Shown piece after piece: positions 23,191 through 30,343 of a stretch of 64,000 nucleotides of DNA. Position 1 is the first letter of the stretch. Each line of letters starts with the position of its first letter. The DNA comes from Kerstersia gyiorum (GTDB lineage: Bacteria > Pseudomonadota > Gammaproteobacteria > Burkholderiales > Burkholderiaceae_B). The notes under the pieces are model-generated. The model was not told where the DNA came from. It saw only the letters and a list, made by a program, of their open reading frames with translations, and did no database searches. The stretch covers positions 372,001 to 436,000 of the forward strand of contig NZ_SGWZ01000001.1 in the NCBI RefSeq assembly GCF_004216755.1, in the 5' to 3' direction. The position numbers and the translations under genes are program-made.

Positions 23191-23266
23191 TGGTGCCGGC
23201 GAAAGGAATCGAACCCTCGACCTTCTCATTACAAGTGAGCTGCTCTACCAACTGAGCTACGCCGGC
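23191..23266 (-). tRNA. tRNA-Thr (anticodon TGT), CCA encoded
   Basis: Cloverleaf read on the minus strand: acceptor GCCGGCG, D-arm GCTCAGTTGGTAGAGC, anticodon loop CTTGTAA with anticodon TGT, T-arm GTCGAGGGTTCGATTCCTTT and acceptor return CGCCGGCA followed by CCA. The top pair of the anticodon stem is a G-A mismatch. The 3' part is the element's attachment site; the tRNA stays intact because the element supplies the same sequence. Confidence 0.95.
23198..23209. repeat. att core copy 3 (within tRNA-Thr)
   Basis: GGCGAAAGGAAT inside the T-arm/acceptor 3' half of tRNA-Thr, identical to the copies at 7209 and 7818. Homology to the middle copy extends leftward for over 70 bp, as expected for the integrase-proximal junction. 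Confidence 0.75.
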
Positions 23267-23324
23267 ACGGTGCGGGCGCCATTGTAGCAGCCCGGCATGG
23301 AAATGCAGCCGGGCTGGGGCCTTC

Positions 23325-23786
23325 TTATTTGACGACTGACAGGTGGGAACGGCGCTTGCCGCCAGCGGGCGAGGGTTCGTCCGCCGGCTTTTCTGCGGCC
23401 GGGGCGGCATCGGCTGGGGCCTTGCTGCCTTCGGCCGCGGCGTCGCCGCGGCCGGTTTCGTATTCCTGTACTTCGAAGCCCATGCCGGCACCGGTTTCAC
23501 GCGCGTAGATGGCGGTGACTACCGCCACCGGCACCCAGATGTCTTCCGTGACGCCATTGAAGCGCGCCTGGAAGGAAATCCAATCATTGTCGATGCGCAG
23601 GTTATGGGTGGCCAGCGTGCCGACGTTGAGGGTGATCTGGCCGTCGCGGATGTAGGCACGCGGGACTTGCGTGTTTTCATCGACCTGGACGACGATATGC
23701 GGCGTATAGCCGTTATCCGTGCACCACTCGTGCAGAGCGCGCAACAGATAGGGCTTGGTGGAGGTTTCCTGCATGGCTGTCGTCAT
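23325..23786 (-). CDS. sspB: ClpXP protease specificity-enhancing factor SspB
   Basis: 153 residues. STKPYLLRALHEWCTDNGYT, PHIVVQVDE and RFNGVTEDIWVPVAVVTAIY are the SspB substrate-binding domain, which holds ssrA-tagged proteins. The C-terminus is an alanine/proline-rich linker ending in GGKRRSHLSVVK, the short tail that docks on the ClpX zinc domain. The start overlaps the sspA stop (TAATG). ATG 23774 is an alternative start four codons in. Directly upstream of tRNA-Thr on the same strand. Confidence 0.93.
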   Translation of the reverse strand: MTTAMQETSTKPYLLRALHEWCTDNGYTPHIVVQVDENTQVPRAYIRDGQITLNVGTLATHNLRIDNDWISFQARFNGVTEDIWVPVAVVTAIYARETGAGMGFEVQEYETGRGDAAAEGSKAPADAAPAAEKPADEPSPAGGKRRSHLSVVK

Positions 23787-24397
23787 TAGCGGCGCATGAC
23801 CTTTTCGGAGGGGGTCAGCGCTTCGATGTAGGCCGGCCGGGAGAAAATGCGTTCAGCATACTTCTGGATCGGAGCGGCGGTCTTGGGCAGTTCGATGCCG
23901 TAGTGGTCCAGGCGCCAGAGCAGCGGTGCGATGGCGACGTCGAGCATGGAGAATTCCTCGCCCAGCATGAACTTGTTCTTCACCAGGACCGGCGCCAGCT
24001 GGGCCAGGCGGTCGCGGATGTCGTTGCGGGCGCGCTCCTGGCGTGCGGCATCGAAGCGCCCGGTGCGGTCTTCCAGCACGGAGACGCAGCTGAACAGTTC
24101 CTTCTCGAAGTTGTAGAGGAACAGGCGGGTGCGGGCGCGCATCAGCGGGTCCGCGGGCATCAGTTGCGGGTGGGGGAAGCGTTCGTCGATGTACTCGTTG
24201 ATGATGTTCGATTCGTACAGCACGAGGTCGCGCTCGACCAGGATGGGCACCTGGCCGTAAGGGTTCATGACAGCGATGTCCTCAGGCTTGTTGAAGAGGT
24301 CAATGTCCTTGATTTCGAAGTCCATGCCCTTTTCGAACAGCACGAAGCGGCAACGTTGCGAGAACGGGCAAGTGGTCCCGGAATAGAGCACCATCAT
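23786..24397 (-). CDS. sspA: Stringent starvation protein A
   Basis: 203 residues with a glutathione-S-transferase fold: MMVLYSGTTCPFSQRCRFVL and NPYGQVPILVERDLVLYESN in the thioredoxin half, then the FPHPQLMP motif, whose Pro-His-Pro surface is needed by E. coli SspA for RNA polymerase contact. ATG 24397 gives the standard family start; a longer frame upstream is not conserved. Co-transcribed with sspB. SspA associates with RNA polymerase in stationary phase and has no GST activity in E. coli. Confidence 0.92.
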   Translation of the reverse strand: MMVLYSGTTCPFSQRCRFVLFEKGMDFEIKDIDLFNKPEDIAVMNPYGQVPILVERDLVLYESNIINEYIDERFPHPQLMPADPLMRARTRLFLYNFEKELFSCVSVLEDRTGRFDAARQERARNDIRDRLAQLAPVLVKNKFMLGEEFSMLDVAIAPLLWRLDHYGIELPKTAAPIQKYAERIFSRPAYIEALTPSEKVMRR

Positions 24398-24618
24398 AAC
24401 GGAGAGTCCATCCTTATACTTTTGAACTGCGGAAACAGGCATGCGCTTGGTCTGTGCTGACTCAGGCGCGCATAGGCTGCAGTTTGCATCCCGGAGATAT
24501 GGCTGAACAAGCCAGGCGGCAAAAAAAATGTGATTTTGCCAGACACACTCTTCGGGACGATTCTACAGACGCTATCATAGCGCCTGTCCCGTCCCGGGCG
24601 ATACTGCGAGGAATTTTT

Positions 24619-25077
24619 ATGAGTCAAAAGACTGGTATTTTGCAAGAGTTTCGCGAATTTGCCCTGAAGGGCAGCGTCGTGGACCTGGCGGTCGGTGTGA
24701 TTATCGGCGGCGCATTCGGCAAGATCGTCGATTCCTTGGTGAAAGACGTGATCATGCCGCTGGTGAATTTCATCCTGGGCGGTTCGGTGGATTTCACCAA
24801 CAAGTTCCTGCTGCTGTCCGCCCCTGACGGTTACACCGGGCCGATGACCTACGCCGACCTGACGGCGGCCGGTGCTGTGGTGCTGGCGTGGGGGAACTTC
24901 CTCACGATCCTGATCAACTTCATCCTGCTGGCCTTCGTGATTTTCTGGATGGTCAAGGCCATCAACCGCGTGCGCCGCACCGCCGAAGCCAAGGAAGAGG
25001 CAGTGGCGGAAGAACCCGCACCTACGCCGGATGATGTTGTGCTGCTGCGCGAGATCCGCGACCTGCTGAAGAAGTAA
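24619..25077 (+). CDS. mscL: Large-conductance mechanosensitive channel MscL
   Basis: 152 residues; GAGGA precedes ATG 24619. N-terminal amphipathic helix FREFALKGSVVDLAVGVIIG with the gating helix, TM2 NFLTILINFILLAFVIFWMV and a charged C-terminal bundle ending LLREIRDLLKK are all typical. It opens on membrane tension to release solutes in hypo-osmotic shock. Divergent from sspA with a 221-bp gap. The alanine/glutamate-rich stretch before the C-terminal helix is a little longer than in E. coli (136 aa). Confidence 0.97.
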   Translation: MSQKTGILQEFREFALKGSVVDLAVGVIIGGAFGKIVDSLVKDVIMPLVNFILGGSVDFTNKFLLLSAPDGYTGPMTYADLTAAGAVVLAWGNFLTILINFILLAFVIFWMVKAINRVRRTAEAKEEAVAEEPAPTPDDVVLLREIRDLLKK

Positions 25078-25131
25078 GTTCGCCTGACGTTGTCGCTTCT
25101 GGTGGCGACATCCCTGAAACAGCGCCGCGTC

Positions 25132-25182
25132 TGAACAGCCCCTCGAAAGTTGGATTACATCCAACTTTCGAGGGGCTGTTCA
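25132..25182. repeat. Perfect 24-bp inverted repeat with 3-nt loop
   Basis: TGAACAGCCCCTCGAAAGTT plus GGAT (25132-25155) is exactly mirrored at 25159-25182 around TAC. It lies 55 bp after the mscL stop. As RNA it would form a 24-bp hairpin on either strand; there is no T-tract on the right side, so it is not a standard intrinsic terminator. Confidence 0.85.
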
Positions 25183-25269
25183 TGTTGCGGGTCCTGTCTA
25201 TGCGTGCCTAGGGAGGGCGAGCTGGATGTGGCGGTTCAGCACAGATAATGCTTTGACCACGTGCCTAAG

Positions 25270-25380
25270 CGCAAGCCCCGGACTTCAGGCCGGGGTCGAG
25301 CGAGGCAATATCCATACGGCGCCGCAGGCGCCCCTATATCGTGGTGGAGAAGCTTCGGCCTTTAGGCCGAAGTTCTTCAC
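25270..25380. mobile_element. IS200/IS605-like remnant or MITE (PATE)
   Basis: Left hairpin: GCCCCGGACTTCAGGCCGGGG (25275-25295, here split by an A-G mismatch). Middle: GGCGCC-GCA-GGCGCC (25318-25332). Right hairpin: CTTCGGCC-TTTA-GGCCGAAG (25353-25372) followed by TTCTTCAC. The subterminal imperfect hairpins and the TTCAC end resemble IS200/IS605 ends, which are recognised as single-stranded structures by a HUH transposase. No tnpA or tnpB is present, so at most this is a non-autonomous copy. Confidence 0.45.
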
Positions 25381-25449
25381 AGGGTTTAGGCCATTCGGAG
25401 AGCAAGGGCCAGAGCGAGGCTAATGTCCTGGTCAAGAGTGAAATCGCAT

Positions 25450-26226
25450 TCAGGCCGGGTTGGGTAAATCAATGAATTCCACCTGAATACCGAATTTTCC
25501 GGCGATGGCCTGTCCCAGTGCCTGGACGCCATAGCGTTCCGTGGCATGATGGCCGGCGCTGATGAAGGTTGCGCCATTTTCGGCGGCGATGTGGGCGCTG
25601 GGTTCCGATATTTCACCGGTAATGAAGGTGCGCGCGCCGGCTTCCAGCGCTGCTTCGAAGAAACCTTGTGCGCCGCCTGTGCACCAAGCAATCCGGCCGG
25701 GCGCCTGCTTGCGGTCGCCGGCGATCACCGGCGGGCGTTGCAGCCGCTCGGCGATGCGGGCTTCCAGCGCCGCGATGGTGTCGATGCCGGGTGCCTGGCC
25801 CAGCCAGATCAGGTTGTCAGGCCCACAGGTCTGGGGCGCGCCATCGGTGTGACGGTCAGGCTCCAGGCCAAGGATGTGAGCCAGTTGCGCGTTATTGCCC
25901 AGTACCGGGTGCGCGTCCAGCGGCAGGTGGTAGGCCAGCAGATTGAGGTCATATTCGATCGCCAGCGCAATGCGGCGTTTTTTCATGCCCCTGATGCGCG
26001 CATCCTCATTGCGCCAGAACCAGCCATGGTGCACCAGCACGCCATCGGCTCCACGTTCCACGGCTGCGCGCAGCAGGGCTTCGGAGGCGGTCACGCCGCT
26101 GACCAGGCGACGAATGACCGGGCGGCCTTCTACTTGCAGCCCATTGGGGCAATAATCCTTGAATCGTGCGCTTTCCAGTGTCTGGTCCAGCCACTGCAGC
26201 AAATCCTGTGTTTGAATCTGATTCAT
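25450..26226 (-). CDS. Nif3-like dinuclear metal centre protein (YbgI/DUF34)
   Basis: 258 residues. FKDYCPNGLQVEG, VLVHHGWFW, YHLPLDAHP and ISAGHHATERYGVQALG carry the histidine, aspartate and glutamate ligands of the dinuclear metal site in the Nif3/YbgI family. The biochemical role is unsettled; a GTP cyclohydrolase I type 2 annotation is frequent but doubtful. It is divergent from the DegS-like protease with only 16 bp between start codons, so the promoters must lie inside the opposing coding sequences. Confidence 0.9.
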   Translation of the reverse strand: MNQIQTQDLLQWLDQTLESARFKDYCPNGLQVEGRPVIRRLVSGVTASEALLRAAVERGADGVLVHHGWFWRNEDARIRGMKKRRIALAIEYDLNLLAYHLPLDAHPVLGNNAQLAHILGLEPDRHTDGAPQTCGPDNLIWLGQAPGIDTIAALEARIAERLQRPPVIAGDRKQAPGRIAWCTGGAQGFFEAALEAGARTFITGEISEPSAHIAAENGATFISAGHHATERYGVQALGQAIAGKFGIQVEFIDLPNPA

Positions 26227-26242
26227 CGTTTGTGATTCCTAA

Positions 26243-27391
26243 ATGTCCATGCGTCGTCTTTGGCTGATTTTCTCGCAAACTGTCGTTTTCTGCCTGGCAG
26301 TCCTGTTCGTCCTGTCCATTCTCAAGCCGGAGTGGCTGCGGCCAGGCGGCGAATCGGCCGCGTCGCAGGAAGGGCGGGGGGCGCCGGTCTCCTTCGCCCA
26401 TGCCGTTGAGCGTGCAGCGCCTGCGGTCGTGAATATCTACACCACCCAGCGCGTGAACGTGCCCTTGATTCCGCTGCCTGACGACCCCGTGTTGCGCGAG
26501 CTGTTCGGCATGATGCCCGGACTCAGCGAAGAACAGGAGCGCAACAGCCTGGGGTCCGGCGTGATGGCCAGCAAGGACGGCTATGTACTGACCAATCATC
26601 ACGTCGTGCGCGCTGCGGATTCGATAGAGGTTGCCTTGCACGATGGCCGCCGCTTCAAGGCCCGGCTGATAGGCGCAGACCCGGAAACCGACTTGGCCGT
26701 GCTCAAGATAGATGGCAAGAACCTGCCGTATTTCGAGTCCATTCAGCGGCAGCCGCTGGAGGTTGGGGAGATTGTGCTGGCTATCGGCAACCCGTTCGGC
26801 TTTGGGCAAACGACCACGATGGGGATTGTTTCCGCCGTGGGGCGTACCGGCCTGGGCATCAATACCTATGAGAATTTCATCCAGACGGATGCGGCCATCA
26901 ACCCGGGCAATTCTGGTGGCGCATTGGTCGATTCCAATGGGGTGCTGGTGGGTATCAACACTGCCATTTATTCCAAAACGGGCGGTTCGCTGGGGATAGG
27001 TTTCACGATTCCCATCAGCAGCGCCTTGTCCATCATGCAGGAGATCATTCAGCATGGCATCGTGCGGCGCGGCTGGATGGGTCTGGAAACGCAAGACATG
27101 ACCGCAGACCTGGCGCGGGCCTTCGGCATGGACAAGCAGGAAGGCGTCATCGTCGCAGCGGTCTTGCGCGACGGGCCGGCTCATCGTGCCGGCATGCAGG
27201 TGGGCGACATACTACTGAGCCTGGACGACAAGCCGGTGGTGCGGACCACGGAGGTGCTCAACCGGATCGCGCAATTGCCGCCGGGCACCAAAGTTGTCTG
27301 GGAACTGCTGCGCAACGGCAAACGCATCCGGCTCTCGGTAGAAATCGGCACCCGGCCCGTGGCGCCCGATGCCGTGGCGCCGGTGGAGTGA
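26243..27391 (+). CDS. DegS/AlgW-type trypsin-like serine protease with one PDZ domain
   Basis: 382 residues: a single N-terminal membrane anchor (LIFSQTVVFCLAVLFVLSIL), protease domain with His in LTNHHVVRAAD, Asp in DPETDLAVLKI and Ser in INPGNSGGALVDSNG, and one C-terminal PDZ (GVIVAAVLRDGPAHRAGMQV). One PDZ and no cleavable signal place it with DegS/AlgW, the periplasmic site-1 proteases for RseA/MucA-type anti-sigma factors, rather than two-PDZ DegP. ATG 26243 or 26249 may be the start. In related genomes it sits between tatC and the sspA region, as here. Confidence 0.9.
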   Translation: MSMRRLWLIFSQTVVFCLAVLFVLSILKPEWLRPGGESAASQEGRGAPVSFAHAVERAAPAVVNIYTTQRVNVPLIPLPDDPVLRELFGMMPGLSEEQERNSLGSGVMASKDGYVLTNHHVVRAADSIEVALHDGRRFKARLIGADPETDLAVLKIDGKNLPYFESIQRQPLEVGEIVLAIGNPFGFGQTTTMGIVSAVGRTGLGINTYENFIQTDAAINPGNSGGALVDSNGVLVGINTAIYSKTGGSLGIGFTIPISSALSIMQEIIQHGIVRRGWMGLETQDMTADLARAFGMDKQEGVIVAAVLRDGPAHRAGMQVGDILLSLDDKPVVRTTEVLNRIAQLPPGTKVVWELLRNGKRIRLSVEIGTRPVAPDAVAPVE

Positions 27392-27444
27392 ACCGGGGCG
27401 GCCCCAGGTCGCAGCCGCTAGGGGTTGCGCTTGTGTGCCCCTTA

Positions 27445-27861
27445 TCATTCCTCTTGACCCTGACAGCCGTGCCTGGCCGCCCGTTGGATGCATTCCGGAC
27501 CAGGCTCTTCCCGGCAGGCGTCTGCAGCCAGCTGGTGCAGACGTTGCCAGATGTACTGCTGGCGGGCTTGCGGCAAGGGATGCAGCAAAGTCATGATGCG
27601 CAAGACGTCGCCATGCAGGATGGGGTGGCCTGGTGCGGCAGGGTGGCAGGCCGTGGCGATATCTCCGTCCAGCAGCCAGGGCACGCTGGTATCCAGTGCC
27701 GCGGCGATTCTCTTCAGGGTCGCCAGTTTCGGCGCATAGCCGTCGAGATACAGCATGCGATGAATGGACGACTGGGAGACGCCGCATAGGCGTGCCAACT
27801 GGCTTTGGCTGCGTATGCCGCGCCTGCGCATCATGCTGGTCAGGCGTTGTGGAAAGCTCAT
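27445..27861 (-). CDS. XRE-family helix-turn-helix regulator
   Basis: 138 residues. RSQSQLARLCGVSQSSIHRM followed by PKLATLKRIAAALDTSVPWL is a Cro/CI-type HTH (residues 5-65). The remaining 70 residues (LRIMTLLHPLPQARQQYIWQ, histidine- and cysteine-containing) are not a known ligand domain. Convergent with the protease gene. Upstream DNA is A+T-rich (about 27884-27920), fitting a promoter. Confidence 0.82.
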   Translation of the reverse strand: MSFPQRLTSMMRRRGIRSQSQLARLCGVSQSSIHRMLYLDGYAPKLATLKRIAAALDTSVPWLLDGDIATACHPAAPGHPILHGDVLRIMTLLHPLPQARQQYIWQRLHQLAADACREEPGPECIQRAARHGCQGQEE

Positions 27862-28378
27862 GCGGCGGATTCGGCATTATCTGAGAATAGGATCTATTTA
27901 AATTAGCATACTGTTGAGTAGATAGGGGTGCTGGATTTGTCCCTGTGCCGATAGGCGCCGGTTGCGCTATGGCGGGAATCACCTGGGCAGCGGGGCATGC
28001 CATGGACGCTTGCCCGCATGGCGCAGGCGCACCAGCGTGTGGATAAGTCCAGGGATAAGCCTGTGTACAAGCTTGTGTCTATGTTGTGAAAAGGCTTTGG
28101 GTAAGCTGTGGAAATCCATTGGATAACCTTGCTCCGGCTCCCGGCTGCGAGGCTGCCAGGTCGGGCAATCGGTGCACGCCTGGCCGGAGGGTCTATGCGC
28201 CAGCCTGGCCACGGCGGGCAGGCAACCGGCGCGCCGTGGCGGCCAGTAGCGCCAGGGCGGCCAGCAGGCTGCTGCCCAGTGCGCCGCCATCGTTGGTGAT
28301 GGTGTTGTAGAGTATGTTATTGCGGATAAATAGGCAGCGAAGAGCCGGTGCCGTTGGCCATGGCGCCAGGGAGCGGCG
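27862..28378. other. 0.5-kb intergenic region with DnaA-box-like cluster
   Basis: No convincing gene; a 103-codon open frame on the minus strand is a low-complexity shadow. The A+T-rich left part is the probable promoter of the XRE gene. The middle contains DnaA-box-like sequences (separate entry). Confidence 0.5.
28038..28126 (+). promoter_or_regulatory. Cluster of DnaA-box-like sequences
   Basis: TGTGGATAA at 28038-28046 is a perfect DnaA box (complement of TTATCCACA). Weaker matches in the same orientation follow: TGTGTACAA (28062-28070), TGTGGAAAT (28108-28116) and ATTGGATAA (28118-28126). TGCGGATAA (8 of 9) lies further on at 28321-28329. There is no nearby replication gene, so this would be a titration or regulatory site rather than the origin. 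Confidence 0.5.
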
Positions 28379-29140
28379 TCAGGGCATCAGTTCGCCGTTG
28401 TCTTCCTTGGTGGGCTTGGTAATGAAGCGCCCGAGCAACAGGCCGACTTCATAGAGCAGGCACAGTGGCACGGCCAGCATGAACTGGCTGACGACATCCG
28501 GCGGGGTGACGACCGCGGCGATGATGAAGGCGCCGACAATGACGTAGCCTCGCGCCTGCTTGAGCTTGTCGAGCGTGGTCAGGCCTGTGCGCAACAGCAG
28601 CACGACTGCGACCGGTACTTCGAAAGTAATGCCGAATGCCAGGAACATGGTCATGACGAAGCCGACATAGGCTTCGATATCAGGCGCAGGCGTGATGGAC
28701 TGCGGAGCGAACGAGGCGATGAACTGGAATACCGTCTTGAAGACGACGAAATAGCAGAACGCCATGCCGGACAGGAAGAGCAGCGTGCTGGAGATGATCA
28801 GCGGCAGGGCCAGGCGTTTTTCATGGCGATACAGCCCGGGCGCGACAAAGGCCCAGGCCTGGTAGAGCACCACGGGCAGTGCGATGACCAGGGCCAGCAG
28901 CATGGTGACCTTGACCGGCACCATGAAGGGCGTGATGACGCCGGTGGCGATCATGCGCGTGCCCTGGGGCAGTGCGTCGAGCATGGGTTGCGCCAGGATG
29001 TCATAGATCGCGGACGCACCCGGCCAGATGAACAGGACCAGGAAGCAGGCCAGGACGGCAGCCCCTGCCTTCATCAGGCGTGAACGCAGTTCGACCAAAT
29101 GCGATATGAAGCTATCTTGCTGCAATTGTTCTTCTGTCAC
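28379..29140 (-). CDS. tatC: Twin-arginine translocase subunit TatC
   Basis: 253 residues with six membrane helices. The cytoplasmic N-terminus has SFISHLVELRSRLMKA, the conserved signal-peptide binding region with the key Glu; the helices AFVAPGLYRHEKRLALPLII and YVGFVMTMFLAFGITFEVPV match the family closely. TatC binds twin-arginine signal peptides and recruits TatA for export of folded proteins. Its start overlaps the tatB stop by four bases (ATGA). Confidence 0.97.
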   Translation of the reverse strand: MTEEQLQQDSFISHLVELRSRLMKAGAAVLACFLVLFIWPGASAIYDILAQPMLDALPQGTRMIATGVITPFMVPVKVTMLLALVIALPVVLYQAWAFVAPGLYRHEKRLALPLIISSTLLFLSGMAFCYFVVFKTVFQFIASFAPQSITPAPDIEAYVGFVMTMFLAFGITFEVPVAVVLLLRTGLTTLDKLKQARGYVIVGAFIIAAVVTPPDVVSQFMLAVPLCLLYEVGLLLGRFITKPTKEDNGELMP

Positions 29141-29952
29141 GACGCGTTACCGGGGGGAGATGAGGGGGGCGTGGCAGAGGAAGAAGCCGGTTTGGCTTCG
29201 GACGACGGTGCGGCGGCATCCTGAGACGCTTGCGCTGCGTTTACCGGGGCCGCGGCGGGCGTCGCAGCAGGCAGGGAGGCAACCGCAGCGGCTGCAACGG
29301 CAGGGGAGGATGGTGCCACCGCTGGTGCTGGTGTGGCGGCTACCGTGTCCGCAATGACTGGCGCGGCAGCCGCAGGCGGCGCAACATCGGTTGCAGGTGC
29401 AGGTGCAGGTGCAGGTGCAGGTGCAGGTGCCTGGGCCTCCGCCTGGACGGGGGGGGACGTCGGAGCCTGGGCCGGCGTCGCTGCCGGGACAGCAGCCGGC
29501 ACCGCGATGGAGGCGACCGGGTTGCCGGAAGCCGGGGCGGCTGCCTCAGCGCCAGGCGTGCCATTTTCCGCCGTGGCGGCCGGCGCGGCCGGACCTTGCA
29601 GTGCGGTGTCGGGCGAGGATGGGGAATCCTGCTTCGGCATGGCCGTGGCGTTGCTGGCCAGTTTCGACACTTCATCCTGGAACTGGTCCAGCGGCTGGCG
29701 GATGCTGCTTTCCGCCTCGCGCAGCGAGGTTTTCAGGCTGCTGGCGGCTTCATCCATATGAGCTTTGAATTTCTTCAGCTCATCGAGCTCCATTTCGCGC
29801 TGGATGTCCGATTTGACGTCGCTGACATAGCGCTGGGCGCGGCCGAGCAGATGGCCGACGGTACGGGCCACCCGGGGCAACCGTTCCGGGCCGATCACGA
29901 CCAGCGCCACGGCACCGATGACCAGCAGTTCTGTGAAACTGATATCGAACAT
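29137..29952 (-). CDS. tatB: Twin-arginine translocase subunit TatB, long Ala/Pro tail
   Basis: 271 residues. The N-terminus MFDISFTELLVIGAVALVVI then GPERLPRVARTVGHLLGRAQ is the TatB membrane helix, hinge and amphipathic helix. Residues from about 110 on are an unusually long Ala/Pro/Ser-rich tail with a PAPAPAPAPAPA stretch, coded by six GCAGGT units. E. coli TatB is 171 aa. The tail is dispensable in other species, so length variation would be tolerated. Second gene of the tatABC transcript. Confidence 0.93.
   Translation of the reverse strand: MFDISFTELLVIGAVALVVIGPERLPRVARTVGHLLGRAQRYVSDVKSDIQREMELDELKKFKAHMDEAASSLKTSLREAESSIRQPLDQFQDEVSKLASNATAMPKQDSPSSPDTALQGPAAPAATAENGTPGAEAAAPASGNPVASIAVPAAVPAATPAQAPTSPPVQAEAQAPAPAPAPAPAPATDVAPPAAAAPVIADTVAATPAPAVAPSSPAVAAAAVASLPAATPAAAPVNAAQASQDAAAPSSEAKPASSSATPPSSPPGNAS
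29393..29430. repeat. Hexanucleotide tandem repeat in tatB
   Basis: Six full GCAGGT units in perfect tandem plus GC, read on the coding strand as ACCTGC and coding Pro-Ala repeats. A unit of six keeps frame whatever the copy number, so the protein tail length could vary between strains. Confidence 0.85.
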
Positions 29953-30009
29953 TGAACGTCAGGCGATAGAGGTTGTCAGGCGTTGCCAGGAATAGCGAGC
30001 AAACCGCGT

Positions 30010-30246
30010 TTATTTGTCGCCAGTCTTTTCGCGTGCCTGGACGTCGATGGTTTCACCCTGGCTGACACGCGGGGTCGGGGCGTCGATCTTCTCGTCGCTT
30101 TCCGAGGAGGCTTCCTTCATGCCGTCCTTGAAGCCCTTGACGGCGCCACCAAGATCCTGGCCGATGTTACGCAGCTTCTTGGTGCCGAACACCAAAGCGA
30201 CGATCAGCAGGACGATCAACCAATGCCAGATACTGAAGCTACCCAT
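30010..30246 (-). CDS. tatA: Twin-arginine translocase subunit TatA
   Basis: 78 residues: MGSFSIWHWLIVLLIVALVF membrane helix, GTKKLRNIGQDLGGAVKGFK amphipathic helix and a charged tail. TatA oligomers form the protein-conducting element. First of the leftward tatABC genes, 57 bp upstream of tatB and 97 bp after hisE, so it may also receive transcription from the his genes, as in Bordetella. Confidence 0.96.
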   Translation of the reverse strand: MGSFSIWHWLIVLLIVALVFGTKKLRNIGQDLGGAVKGFKDGMKEASSESDEKIDAPTPRVSQGETIDVQAREKTGDK

Positions 30247-30343
30247 GTGGATTCTCCGTGCGGGTCAGATGGATGGGCACGCTAGGCGTCGCCCATGTAT
30301 TGCGAGTTCGAAGGCCACCATTCTACCCAACTGGATGACAGCA

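Larger units (their letters stand above)
7818..23209. mobile_element. Integrated element B in tRNA-Thr: phage-satellite-like / reduced prophage, 15.4 kb
   Basis: Bounded by att cores at 7818-7829 and 23198-23209 with a P4-type integrase next to the tRNA. Gene order from the tRNA inward: integrase, unknown 226-aa gene, AlpA, Rha, small HTH, divergent Arc repressor, RHH and six small leftward genes, winged-helix protein plus palindromic repeats, coiled-coil protein, unknown, small-terminase-like protein, tape measure protein, three small paralogues, PIN cargo, DUF4236. No major capsid, portal, large terminase, protease, tail tube, baseplate or lysis gene is present. Gram-negative PICIs also carry int, alpA, a replication module and often terS; a lone tape measure gene is not something I know from them. 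Alternative: decayed prophage. Confidence 0.8.
25078..25449. other. Intergenic region with long palindrome and transposon-like hairpins
   Basis: No gene. It contains a 24-bp perfect inverted repeat (25132-25182) and three hairpins between 25276 and 25372 that resemble IS200/IS605 ends, itemised separately. The rest shows nothing recognisable. Confidence 0.6.

Noticed and set aside
7818..23209. Complete inducible prophage
   Set aside because: No large terminase, portal, capsid, tail tube, baseplate, holin or endolysin gene in 15.4 kb.
25132..25182. Intrinsic terminator for mscL
   Set aside because: Stem is long enough but no T-tract follows; listed as a palindrome of unknown role instead.
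27979..28290. 103-codon leftward open frame upstream of tatC
   Set aside because: Trp/Arg/Pro/Ala-rich composition typical of a wrong frame, and it covers the DnaA-box-like cluster.
29393..29430. CRISPR-like short repeats
   Set aside because: Contiguous hexamers inside tatB without spacers; no CRISPR array or cas gene anywhere in the window.
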